From DAOTOJ01 sp035451285 (GTDB lineage Bacteria; Patescibacteriota; Minisyncoccia; UBA6257; Brennerbacteraceae), in NCBI GenBank assembly GCA_035451285.1, contig DAOTOJ010000007.1, forward strand, positions 1 to 22,816: a DNA stretch of 22,816 nucleotides, in the 5' to 3' direction. Within the stretch, counting starts at the first letter, position 1. Each line of letters starts with the position of its first letter. Both the position numbers and the translations under genes were made by a program. Below are positions 16,184-22,816 of the stretch, in pieces. The notes under the pieces are model-generated. The model was not told the origin of the DNA, searched no databases, and saw only the letters and a program-made list of their open reading frames with translations.

Positions 16184-16214
16184 AGCTTTATTTAATTGAT
16201 TTTTAAAGCTTTTG
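16184..16214 (+). terminator. Possible weak terminator after tatD
   Basis: AGCTTTA (16184-16190) pairs with TAAAGCT (16204-16210) around a 13-base loop, and three more T follow. An alternative pairing, AATAGC (16181-16186) with GCTATT (16214-16219), competes for the same bases. The stem is AT-rich and the T-run is short, so termination would be weak. Confidence 0.3.
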
Positions 16215-16224
16215 CTATTAGAAT
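16196..16224 (+). promoter_or_regulatory. Candidate promoter of the nrnA-leuS-glmS unit
   Basis: TTGATT (16196-16201), 17 bases, TAGAAT (16219-16224), which matches the -10 consensus at five of six bases. The predicted start is near 16231, about 22 bases before the ATG at 16253. It overlaps the hairpin after tatD. Confidence 0.4.
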
Positions 16225-16252
16225 TTAAAATATTATTTATTTTAATTTAACA

Positions 16253-17245
16253 ATGCCCAAGACTTCTTTAAAATCTATTGGCAAAAAAATAGTTAAAGCC
16301 AAAACTATTTTAATAGCTTCTCATATTAATCCTGATTTTGACGCTGTTGGTTCTTCGGTTGGCCTTTATCTAATTTTAAAAAAATTAGGCAAAAAGGTTT
16401 CTATAGTTTCTTCTTTTGAAGAATATCCATGGGATTTTTTTAAAAACTTGATAAATAATCAATTATATCAGAATTATGATTTAGCGATTCTTTTGGATTA
16501 TGGCCAATTTTATAGATTAGATAAAAAAGCTTTAAAAATTTTGAAAGATAAAAATATTTTTTTAATAACTATTGACCATCATTTTTTGCAAACTCAAAAA
16601 GGAGATTTATTGCTAATTGATACTACTAAATCTTCAACTTCTGAAATAATTTATGATTTAGCAAAATCTATGAATTGGCTAATTACCAAAGAAGCGAGTT
16701 TGGCATTATTAACTGGAATTTATTATGATACCGGCGGTTTTATTTATGAAAGAGTTAATAAAAATCTTTTTGAAAAGGTTGGCGATCTTTTAATAGAGCC
16801 AGGAATGCTTTCTAAAATAAAAAGTTTTGAAAATAATTGGCAAAATTTAGAACAACTCAAGCTTTTTGCCAAATACCTTAAAAAATATCTTAAATTAGTA
16901 AAAATTGATAAAAAGCTTTCTTTTGCTTACTGTGTTATTAAAGAAGAACCCCATGGGATAAACGAAAAATTGTTATTATTTATGCATTCCAAATTATCAG
17001 ATTTTTTGTTAGAAATTAAAGATGTTCAGATTTCTTTGGTATTAAGAAAGCTTGATTCTCAAAAATGGAAAGGAAGTTTAAGAGGCTTATCTTACTTAAA
17101 CGGAGTTGACTTGAATAAAATTGCTTCTTATTTTAATGGCGGAGGGCATTATAATGCTTCTGGTTTTGAAAGTGATTTAGAGAGTGCTACAATAATTAAA
17201 AAAATAAAGAAATTAATAAAGGATAATAAGCTTGATTATGACTAA
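16253..17245 (+). CDS. DHH/DHHA1 phosphoesterase, NrnA-like
   Basis: Predicted phosphoesterase of the RecJ-like DHH superfamily, 330 residues, the NrnA size. NrnA enzymes degrade 2-5 nucleotide RNA fragments and some also hydrolyse pAp. DHH-domain motifs in order: SHINPDFDAVGS (23-34; metal Asp D28 and D30), Asp in ILLDYG (D82), the signature DHH at 108-110, and Asp in YYDTGGF (D159). The C-terminal DHHA1 domain ends with GGGHYNASG (296-304), which binds the substrate phosphate. One deviation: the usual NPDGDA reads NPDFDA, so a Gly next to the metal site is Phe. It could instead be a relative that cleaves cyclic dinucleotides or pGpG; without the membrane and GGDEF parts of GdpP this is less likely. 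The end overlaps the start of leuS. Confidence 0.88.
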   Translation: MPKTSLKSIGKKIVKAKTILIASHINPDFDAVGSSVGLYLILKKLGKKVSIVSSFEEYPWDFFKNLINNQLYQNYDLAILLDYGQFYRLDKKALKILKDKNIFLITIDHHFLQTQKGDLLLIDTTKSSTSEIIYDLAKSMNWLITKEASLALLTGIYYDTGGFIYERVNKNLFEKVGDLLIEPGMLSKIKSFENNWQNLEQLKLFAKYLKKYLKLVKIDKKLSFAYCVIKEEPHGINEKLLLFMHSKLSDFLLEIKDVQISLVLRKLDSQKWKGSLRGLSYLNGVDLNKIASYFNGGGHYNASGFESDLESATIIKKIKKLIKDNKLDYD

Positions 17246-19844
17246 AAAATATGATTTTTCAAGAATAGAAAAAAAATGGCAAAAAATCTGGTCTCAAAAT
17301 AATTTTAAATTATGGCAGGGAACCGATTTTTCAAAAAAGAAGAAACATTATGTTTTGGATATGTTTCCTTATCCTTCTGGTGAAGGTCTACATGTTGGTC
17401 ATGTTGAAGGTTATACCGCTACTGATATTTATTCTAGATTTTTAAGATTGAATAATTTCAATGTTCTTCATCCAATGGGTTGGGATGCTTTTGGCTTGCC
17501 AACTGAAAATTATGCCCTTAAAACTAAAACTCATCCTGAAATTATTACTAAAAAAAGCGTTAAAAAATTTAAAAGCCAAATGCAATCTTTAGGATTTTCT
17601 TATGATTGGACTAGAGAATTTTCAACAACTGACCCCTTTTATTATAAATGGACCCAATGGATGTTTTTAAAGATGTTTGAAAAAGGTTTGGTTTTTAGGC
17701 AGCAGGCCTTCATTAACTGGTGTCCATCGTGTAAAACTTCTTTAGCAGAAGAAGACTTGGAAAATGGTAAATGCGAAAGATGCGGATCCGAGATTGAAAG
17801 AAAACCCTTAGAACAGTGGTCTATTAAAATTACTCAATATGCTGAAAGATTATTAAATGATTTAAAATATTTAAATTGGCCACAAAATGTTGTTGAAATG
17901 CAAAAAGATTGGATTGGTAAGTCAACTGGTTATGAAGTTAAATTTAAAATTATTACTCCCCAACAAGATTCTTTAAACCAAAACGATAAAGAAACTAATC
18001 TAGAAGTTAATGTTTTTACAACTAGAATCGATACAATTTTTGGGGCGACTTATTTAGTGTTAGCCCCAGAACATCCTTTGGTTTCTAAAATTACAGCTAT
18101 TTCCAATAAATCTAAGGTTGAAAATTATGTTAACCAAGTTATTAATAAACCAGAGCTATTAAGAACCAAAGAAAAAGAAATCACGGGAGTTTTTACTGGA
18201 AGTTTTGGAGTTAATCCTAGTAATAACGAGAGGATTCCGATTTGGATTTCTGAATACGTTTTAATGAATTATGCCACTGGAGCAATTATGGCTGTGCCAG
18301 CTCATGATGAACGAGATTTTAAATTTGCTAAAAAATTTGATTTAGAAATAAGAGAAGTTATTTCCCCTGATGGCCAAAATCACAATTTGGAAGAACCCTA
18401 TATAGGAGAGGGAATTTTAATAAATTCTGGCCCTTTTGACAGGCTAAAATCAACTATCGCTAAAGATAAAATTGCTAATTTTGTAGGGGCTAATAAAAAA
18501 GTAAATTATAAAATAAAAGATTGGGTTTTTGCTCGCCAAAGATTTTGGGGAGAACCAATTCCTTTGGTTTTTTGTCCGCATTGCAAGCAATTGATTGAAA
18601 ATGCTAATTTGAAAATCGATGAAAAGTTTTCTAAAAATGATGTCCAATATAAGATTGGAAAATATACTTATTCCAAAGGAGAAATTTTAAATCCGGGCTG
18701 GATTGCTCTAAAAATCAACAAACTTCCCTTAACCTTGCCAAAGGTAAAATATTACAAGCAAACTACCACTGGTAAATCACCTTTAGCTGAAATTGAAAAT
18801 TGGGTTGAAACTACTTGTCCTAAATGTTCAAATCCAGCTATTAGAGAAACCGATACTATGCCTCAGTGGGCTGGTTCTTCTTGGTATTATTTAGGTTATG
18901 CTTTAGGCAAAAATTTAAAGGTTAAAGATTTTAATAAAGGTTGGAACAAAAAGGTTATTGATTATTGGGTGCCAGTTGATTTATATGTCGGGGGAGTAGA
19001 ACACGCTACCAGACATTTAATTTATGCCCGTTTTTGGCATAAGTTTTTGTACGATTTGGGATTGGTTTCTAGCCTAGAACCATTTGAAAGATTAGTAAAT
19101 CAAGGATTAATTTTAGGTTCGGATAACGAAAAAATGTCTAAATCAAAAGGTAACGTAATCAACCCTGATGAAATTATTAAACAATATGGAGCAGATACTT
19201 TAAGGATTTATGAAATGTTTTTAGGGCCATTAGAAGCAGTTAAACCTTGGGATACTAAAAGCATTATTGGAGTTCATAGGTTTTTAAATCGAGTTTGGAA
19301 TTTAGTTATAGTTAATTTGACTAAAAATTCATTTAGCAAAGTTTCAGATAAAGACATTTTTAAAAATCTTAAAATAAATCTTCACAAAACGATTAAAAAA
19401 GTAACCGAAGATACTAATAATTTAAAATTTAATACTGCAATTTCAGCTTTAATGGAACTGGAAAATGAATTAACGATTAATGCTTTAAAAATTTCTAAAA
19501 AAGACTTTAAGGAACTTATGAAGGCTTATCTTATTTTGCTTTATCCTTTTGCGCCCCATATTTCATCTGAACTTTTTCAGATTTTAAATCCTAAAAAATC
19601 AATTGATAATCAGGTGTGGCCTAAGTTTGACGCTAAATTAGTTAAAGAAACTGAAGCTAATTACGCCATTCAAGTTAATGGTAAATTACGGGCTACTTTA
19701 ACAATTTCTAAGTCTTTAGCCCAAGAAAAAATTATTAAAAAAGCGCAAGAACTAAAAGAAGTTAAAAAATGGCTTGAAAATAAAACAATTAAAAAAATTA
19801 TCTTTATTAAAGATAAAATTATAAATTTTGTTATTAATAGTTAA
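17238..19844 (+). CDS. leuS: Leucyl-tRNA synthetase
   Basis: Charges tRNA-Leu and edits mischarged residues. It is a class I synthetase of 868 residues from the ATG chosen here. Evidence in order: FPYPSGEGLHVGHVEGY with HVGH at 52-55, a zinc ribbon C162, C165, C179, C182, and the CP1 editing domain (about 220-420) with TTRIDTIFGATY and VPAHDERD (353-360), both key for hydrolytic editing. Next come a second Cys-rich module (FCPHC and CPKC), GSSWYYLGY, KMSKS at 632-636, and a C-terminal anticodon-binding domain ending with a short KLRATLTISK-type domain. The ATG at 17238 overlaps the nrnA stop by 8 bases. A TTG at 17232 has AAAGGA eight bases upstream, the only Shine-Dalgarno-like sequence in the window at good spacing, so that start (MIMTKKYD) is possible. 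glmS follows after 5 bases. Confidence 0.97.
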   Translation: MTKKYDFSRIEKKWQKIWSQNNFKLWQGTDFSKKKKHYVLDMFPYPSGEGLHVGHVEGYTATDIYSRFLRLNNFNVLHPMGWDAFGLPTENYALKTKTHPEIITKKSVKKFKSQMQSLGFSYDWTREFSTTDPFYYKWTQWMFLKMFEKGLVFRQQAFINWCPSCKTSLAEEDLENGKCERCGSEIERKPLEQWSIKITQYAERLLNDLKYLNWPQNVVEMQKDWIGKSTGYEVKFKIITPQQDSLNQNDKETNLEVNVFTTRIDTIFGATYLVLAPEHPLVSKITAISNKSKVENYVNQVINKPELLRTKEKEITGVFTGSFGVNPSNNERIPIWISEYVLMNYATGAIMAVPAHDERDFKFAKKFDLEIREVISPDGQNHNLEEPYIGEGILINSGPFDRLKSTIAKDKIANFVGANKKVNYKIKDWVFARQRFWGEPIPLVFCPHCKQLIENANLKIDEKFSKNDVQYKIGKYTYSKGEILNPGWIALKINKLPLTLPKVKYYKQTTTGKSPLAEIENWVETTCPKCSNPAIRETDTMPQWAGSSWYYLGYALGKNLKVKDFNKGWNKKVIDYWVPVDLYVGGVEHATRHLIYARFWHKFLYDLGLVSSLEPFERLVNQGLILGSDNEKMSKSKGNVINPDEIIKQYGADTLRIYEMFLGPLEAVKPWDTKSIIGVHRFLNRVWNLVIVNLTKNSFSKVSDKDIFKNLKINLHKTIKKVTEDTNNLKFNTAISALMELENELTINALKISKKDFKELMKAYLILLYPFAPHISSELFQILNPKKSIDNQVWPKFDAKLVKETEANYAIQVNGKLRATLTISKSLAQEKIIKKAQELKEVKKWLENKTIKKIIFIKDKIINFVINS

Positions 19845-19849
19845 GAGCT

Positions 19850-21694
19850 ATGTGCGGCATAATTGGTTATATTGGTAAAAAATCAGCTTTGCCTATAGTA
19901 GTTAAAGGTTTAGAAAAAATGGAATATCGCGGCTACGATTCATTAGGAGTTTTAGCCTACAATAAATCTAATAACTTATTGTATTTTAAAAAAAGTACCT
20001 CAAGAATTAAAGTTTTTAAATCTCAAATTACTGATAGTTATTATAATTTAGCGTTAGGACATACTCGTTGGGCAACTCACGGAAGAACTTCAATAAAAAA
20101 TGCCCATCCTCAATTCGATTGCTCAAAAAATATTTTTGTAGTTCACAACGGTATTATTGAAAACTTTGAAGAACTTAAAAAATTTTTGATAACTCGCGGC
20201 CATAAATTTATTTCCCAAACTGATACCGAGGTTATTCCCCATCTAATAGAAGAAAATCTTAAAAAAGAAAAAAATTATCAAAAAGCCGTTAGCCAATCTT
20301 TAAAGTTTTTAAATGGCAGTTTTGCTTTGGTTATTTTTAATAGAAATGAACCCGATAAATTAATTGGAGCAAAATTTTCTAGTCCTTTAATTTTAGGAAT
20401 TTCTAAAGACGGTTTTGTTTTAGCTTCTGATATCTTAGCTATGAATAAAAATATTAATAAAGTTGTTTATTTAGACGATGGCGAAATGGTTGAAATCAAT
20501 AATTCTGTTTTTAAAATTCTTAATTTTAAAAACAATCAAAAAGTTAATAAATCTTTGGTCGATTTAAAACCTGAAATTTTTGGAAAAACTAAAAATAGCT
20601 ATGAGCACTTTATGTTAAAAGAAATAAAAGAAGAGTCCCAAGCAATTAAAAATACTTTGCGAGGCAGGATTTTCCCATTAAAAGGGCAAATAAAAATTGC
20701 GGGGCTTGAAACACATAAAAACAATTTAAGAAGTATTAATAAAATTATTATTACTGGTTGTGGTAGCGCTTATTATGCGGCTCTTTTTGGCAAATATTTG
20801 ATTGAAGATCTTAGCGGCATTGAAACCGAAGCTTTAGTTGCTTCTGAGCTACGGTATAAAAAATTTATTTATCATCAAAATACTTTAATTATAGCCATTA
20901 GTCAATCTGGAGAAACAGCTGATACTCTAGAAGTTTTAAAAATAGCTAAGAAAAATAAAGTTTTGACAATGGGAATTGTTAATGTGGTTGGCTCAGCTAT
21001 TAGTCGTCTTGTTGATTTTGGAATTTATACTTATGCTGGTCCAGAATATGCAGTTGCTTCAACTAAAGCTTTTTCTTCTCAATTGGTAGCCCTAGTTTTA
21101 ACCACTCTTTATTTAGCAAAAGAAAATAAAAAAATTTCTCAAAAAGAATTAAAAAATTATTTAAAAGAATTAGCTAAAACCCCAGACTATTTAAATAAAA
21201 TTTTTTCTTATTCTCAAGAGCAGAAAATTAAAAGCCTTGCTAAAAAATATAATCACTATAAAAATTTTTTATATCTTGGAAGAAAATTTAATTACCCTAT
21301 AGCTTTGGAAGGAGCTTTGAAATTAAAAGAAATCTCTTATATTCACGCCGAAGGTTATCCAGCTGGGGAAATGAAACATGGACCAATAGCTTTAATTGAT
21401 AAAAACTTTCCAATAGTAGTTATTGCTCCCGAAGACAGTCTTTACGAAAAAATTATTTCTAATTTAGAAGAAATCAAAGCTAGAAATGGTAAAATAATAG
21501 CTTTAACGACTATTGGTAATAAGAATTTGGCTAAAAAAGTTGAGGAAGTTATTTATGTTCCAAAAACCTTAGAGATTCTTCAACCAATTTTATTAATTGC
21601 TCCGCTTCATTTATTTGCTTATTACTGCGCTAAATTTTTAAAAAAAGATATTGATCGGCCAAGAAATTTAGCAAAATCAGTAACCGTTGAGTAG
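19850..21694 (+). CDS. glmS: Glutamine--fructose-6-phosphate aminotransferase (isomerizing)
   Basis: Makes glucosamine-6-phosphate from fructose-6-phosphate and glutamine, the first step to UDP-GlcNAc for peptidoglycan. At 614 residues it has the full family length. The N-terminal Ntn glutaminase starts MCGIIGYIG, with Cys2 as nucleophile, GHTRWATHG for glutamine binding, VVHNGIIENFEEL, and SQTDTEVIPHL. Two SIS domains follow from about 295: ITGCGSAYYAAL, SQSGETADTLE and PEYAVASTKAFSSQ in the first; GRKFNYPIALEGALKLKE and YPAGEMKHGPIALI in the second. The C-terminal tail is DRPRNLAKSVTVE, the usual channel-forming end. It lies five bases after leuS, so the two are probably cotranscribed. No glmS ribozyme is possible in that gap. 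yvcK, a UDP-GlcNAc-binding regulator family, follows after 43 bases. Confidence 0.98.
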   Translation: MCGIIGYIGKKSALPIVVKGLEKMEYRGYDSLGVLAYNKSNNLLYFKKSTSRIKVFKSQITDSYYNLALGHTRWATHGRTSIKNAHPQFDCSKNIFVVHNGIIENFEELKKFLITRGHKFISQTDTEVIPHLIEENLKKEKNYQKAVSQSLKFLNGSFALVIFNRNEPDKLIGAKFSSPLILGISKDGFVLASDILAMNKNINKVVYLDDGEMVEINNSVFKILNFKNNQKVNKSLVDLKPEIFGKTKNSYEHFMLKEIKEESQAIKNTLRGRIFPLKGQIKIAGLETHKNNLRSINKIIITGCGSAYYAALFGKYLIEDLSGIETEALVASELRYKKFIYHQNTLIIAISQSGETADTLEVLKIAKKNKVLTMGIVNVVGSAISRLVDFGIYTYAGPEYAVASTKAFSSQLVALVLTTLYLAKENKKISQKELKNYLKELAKTPDYLNKIFSYSQEQKIKSLAKKYNHYKNFLYLGRKFNYPIALEGALKLKEISYIHAEGYPAGEMKHGPIALIDKNFPIVVIAPEDSLYEKIISNLEEIKARNGKIIALTTIGNKNLAKKVEEVIYVPKTLEILQPILLIAPLHLFAYYCAKFLKKDIDRPRNLAKSVTVE

Positions 21695-21708
21695 TTTTAT
21701 TAAATCAA

Positions 21709-21717
21709 TGATAAAAT
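21709..21717 (+). promoter_or_regulatory. Extended -10 promoter of yvcK
   Basis: TGATAAAAT reads as an extended -10, identical to the element before tRNA-Gly on the other strand. A poor -35 (TTGAGT at 21687-21692) lies 19 bases upstream. Predicted start is near 21724, about 14 bases before the yvcK ATG. Confidence 0.4.
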
Positions 21718-21737
21718 AATGTTAAAATATTTAAATA

Positions 21738-22745
21738 ATGGCAAAAAAACTTAAAAAAGTGGTAGTAATGGGCGGAGGAACTGGAACTTATACTGTTTTA
21801 ACTGCTTTAAGAAAATATCAAAATCTTTATTTACAAGCAATTGTAGCAATGACTGATGACGGCGGTTCTTCAGGAGTTTTGAGAGATGAATTAGGGGTTT
21901 TGCCTCCAGGCGATATCAGGCAGTGTTTAGTTGCTTTATCTGAATCTCCTATTTTAATAAGAAAACTAATGAATTACCGCTTCGAAAAAGGTAGCTTAAA
22001 GGGACATAGTTTTGGCAATATTTTTTTATCAGCCTTAGAAAAAGTAAGTGGTTCCTTAGATAAAGCAATTGACCAGCTTGGTAAAATTATTAATATTTCT
22101 GGCGAAGTTATTCCAATTACTTTAAAAAATATTAAATTAGTAATGGTTTTAAAAAATGGAGCAAAATTAATAGGAGAGAGAAACATTACCCCCAGTGAAA
22201 TTATTCAGCCAATAGGAATTAAAAAATATTATACTATTCCTAAAGCAGAAATTAATCCCAAAGCTCAAAAAGCAATTTTATTAGCTGACTTAATAATTAT
22301 TGGTCCAGGAAATATGTATACTAGTCTTATCCCTTTATTTTTAGTTAAAGGAGTAAATGAGGCTTTAAAGAAATCAAAAGCCAAAAAAGTTTTAATTACA
22401 AATTTAGTAACTAAATTTGGCCAAAATGATAATTTTACAATTTTTGATTTTACTAACGAAATAGAAAAATATTTAGGCAAAAATATTTTAGACGCAGTTA
22501 TTTTTAATAACCAGGAACCGCCAAAGTATTTGGTTCAAAAATATTTCAGAAAAGAAAAATCTAAACCAATTATTTACAAAGCATTTAAGAAATTTATTTA
22601 TGATGAAAAATTATTTTTAGGAGCAAACCTAATTAATGGCCAATTAACTTCCCAATTAAAAAACGATAATTTAACGAAAAGAAATTTAATTCGTCATAAT
22701 CCTGATAAACTTGGTAAATTTTTGGTTGAAAATTTTTTAAATTAG
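21738..22745 (+). CDS. yvcK: YvcK-family UDP-GlcNAc-binding protein (CofD-like fold)
   Basis: Member of the YvcK/CofD-like family. In Firmicutes and Actinobacteria, YvcK binds UDP-GlcNAc and adjusts carbon flow into cell-wall precursors; it was first named a gluconeogenesis factor. The 335 residues show the family landmarks: VVVMGGGTGTYTVLTAL at 8-24 (nucleotide-sugar binding loop), MTDDGGSSGVLRDELG and PPGDIRQCLVALS, GHSFGNIFLSALEK, IIGPGNMYTS (where the family usually has PGSLYTS), and NLVTKFGQNDNFT (family: NIMTQPGET). Its place right after glmS, the enzyme that commits sugar to UDP-GlcNAc, supports the role. It probably has its own promoter at 21709-21717. Its TAG stop shares the final G with the first base of tRNA-Ala. 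True FO-forming CofD activity is unlikely, since no other F420 genes are seen. Confidence 0.93.
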   Translation: MAKKLKKVVVMGGGTGTYTVLTALRKYQNLYLQAIVAMTDDGGSSGVLRDELGVLPPGDIRQCLVALSESPILIRKLMNYRFEKGSLKGHSFGNIFLSALEKVSGSLDKAIDQLGKIINISGEVIPITLKNIKLVMVLKNGAKLIGERNITPSEIIQPIGIKKYYTIPKAEINPKAQKAILLADLIIIGPGNMYTSLIPLFLVKGVNEALKKSKAKKVLITNLVTKFGQNDNFTIFDFTNEIEKYLGKNILDAVIFNNQEPPKYLVQKYFRKEKSKPIIYKAFKKFIYDEKLFLGANLINGQLTSQLKNDNLTKRNLIRHNPDKLGKFLVENFLN

Positions 22746-22816
22746 GGCCTGTAGTTAAGTGGCATAACAGTACATTCGCATTGTACAGTCGGGAGTTCGA
22801 TTCTCCCCAGGTCCAC
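22745..22816 (+). tRNA. tRNA-Ala (anticodon CGC), cut by the window end
   Basis: Full cloverleaf up to base 74. The acceptor stem is GGGCCTG/CAGGTCC with a G3:U70 wobble, the main alanine identity element. The D stem is GTTA/TAAC, and the anticodon stem GTACA/TGTAC with loop TTCGCAT (anticodon CGC). The T stem is GGGAG/CTCCC with loop TTCGATT. A73 and C74 are the last two bases of the window, so an encoded CCA is likely but not visible in full. G1 is also the third base of the yvcK TAG stop, and no separate strong promoter is seen, so it is probably cotranscribed with yvcK. Confidence 0.95.

Noticed and set aside
19845..19849. glmS ribozyme upstream of glmS
   Set aside because: Only five bases separate leuS and glmS, and no ribozyme core is seen in the leuS 3' end.
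21738..22745. CofD (F420 synthesis) for the last gene
   Set aside because: The motifs and length fit YvcK, which shares the CofD fold; the glmS neighbour also favours YvcK.
22745..22816. Reading the tRNA at the window end as tRNA-Cys (GCA)
   Set aside because: The 5-bp anticodon stem fixes the loop as TTCGCAT with anticodon CGC, and the G3:U70 pair is the alanine identity element.
1..22816. TGA reassigned to glycine, as in Gracilibacteria and SR1
   Set aside because: All conserved proteins are complete with GGN glycine codons and have no in-frame TGA.
1..22816. CRISPR array, insertion sequence, prophage or toxin-antitoxin genes
   Set aside because: No direct-repeat series, terminal inverted repeats, transposase, integrase or paired small toxin/antitoxin frames were found; all space is taken by housekeeping-type genes.

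Overview
The window is AT-rich and almost entirely coding. It holds 14 protein genes, two tRNA genes and no stretch over 100 bases without a gene. Small single-domain enzymes, very short intergenic gaps, almost no Shine-Dalgarno sequences, lysine- and asparagine-rich proteins, a single-chain glycyl-tRNA synthetase and a LysM/M23 peptidase next to rpoB all suggest a reduced-genome member of the Candidate Phyla Radiation (Patescibacteria, most likely the Parcubacteria group). This placement is inference: no 16S rRNA gene is present. The genetic code looks standard, with TAA and TAG as the only stops used.

Layout. (1) Positions 1-8406, plus strand: a membrane-anchored LysM/M23 cell-wall peptidase, a 77-residue protein of unknown function, then rpoB and rpoC. 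A hairpin with a T-run separates the first pair from rpoB, and matching TTGACA-N16-TAAAAT promoters precede the peptidase and lie inside the small gene. (2) Positions 8403-13841, minus strand: one tight unit in the order tRNA-Gly(GCC), gpmI-like phosphoglycerate mutase, recO, a one-pass membrane protein with a large extracytoplasmic beta-rich part, glyS. It meets rpoC tail to tail with overlapping stop codons. (3) Positions 13842-13934: a 93-base divergent promoter region. (4) Positions 13935-22816, plus strand: metG, tatD, an NrnA-like DHH phosphoesterase, leuS, glmS, yvcK and tRNA-Ala(CGC), whose last bases are cut by the window end.

The genes serve core information processing (RNA polymerase, three aminoacyl-tRNA synthetases, two tRNAs, RecO repair, TatD nuclease, NrnA-type RNA-fragment degradation), lower glycolysis, and cell-wall precursor supply and remodelling (GlmS, YvcK, M23). 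No mobile element, CRISPR array, toxin-antitoxin pair or defence system was seen. I found no clear undescribed system. The most interesting points are a GpmI-like enzyme that keeps its catalytic and metal residues but lacks several usual substrate-binding residues, tRNA genes fused very closely to mRNAs (one sharing a base with a stop codon, one six bases from a start codon), a glycine tRNA at the head of a unit that ends with glycyl-tRNA synthetase, unusual residues in the rifampicin site of RpoB, and an unknown membrane protein inserted in the recO-glyS neighbourhood.
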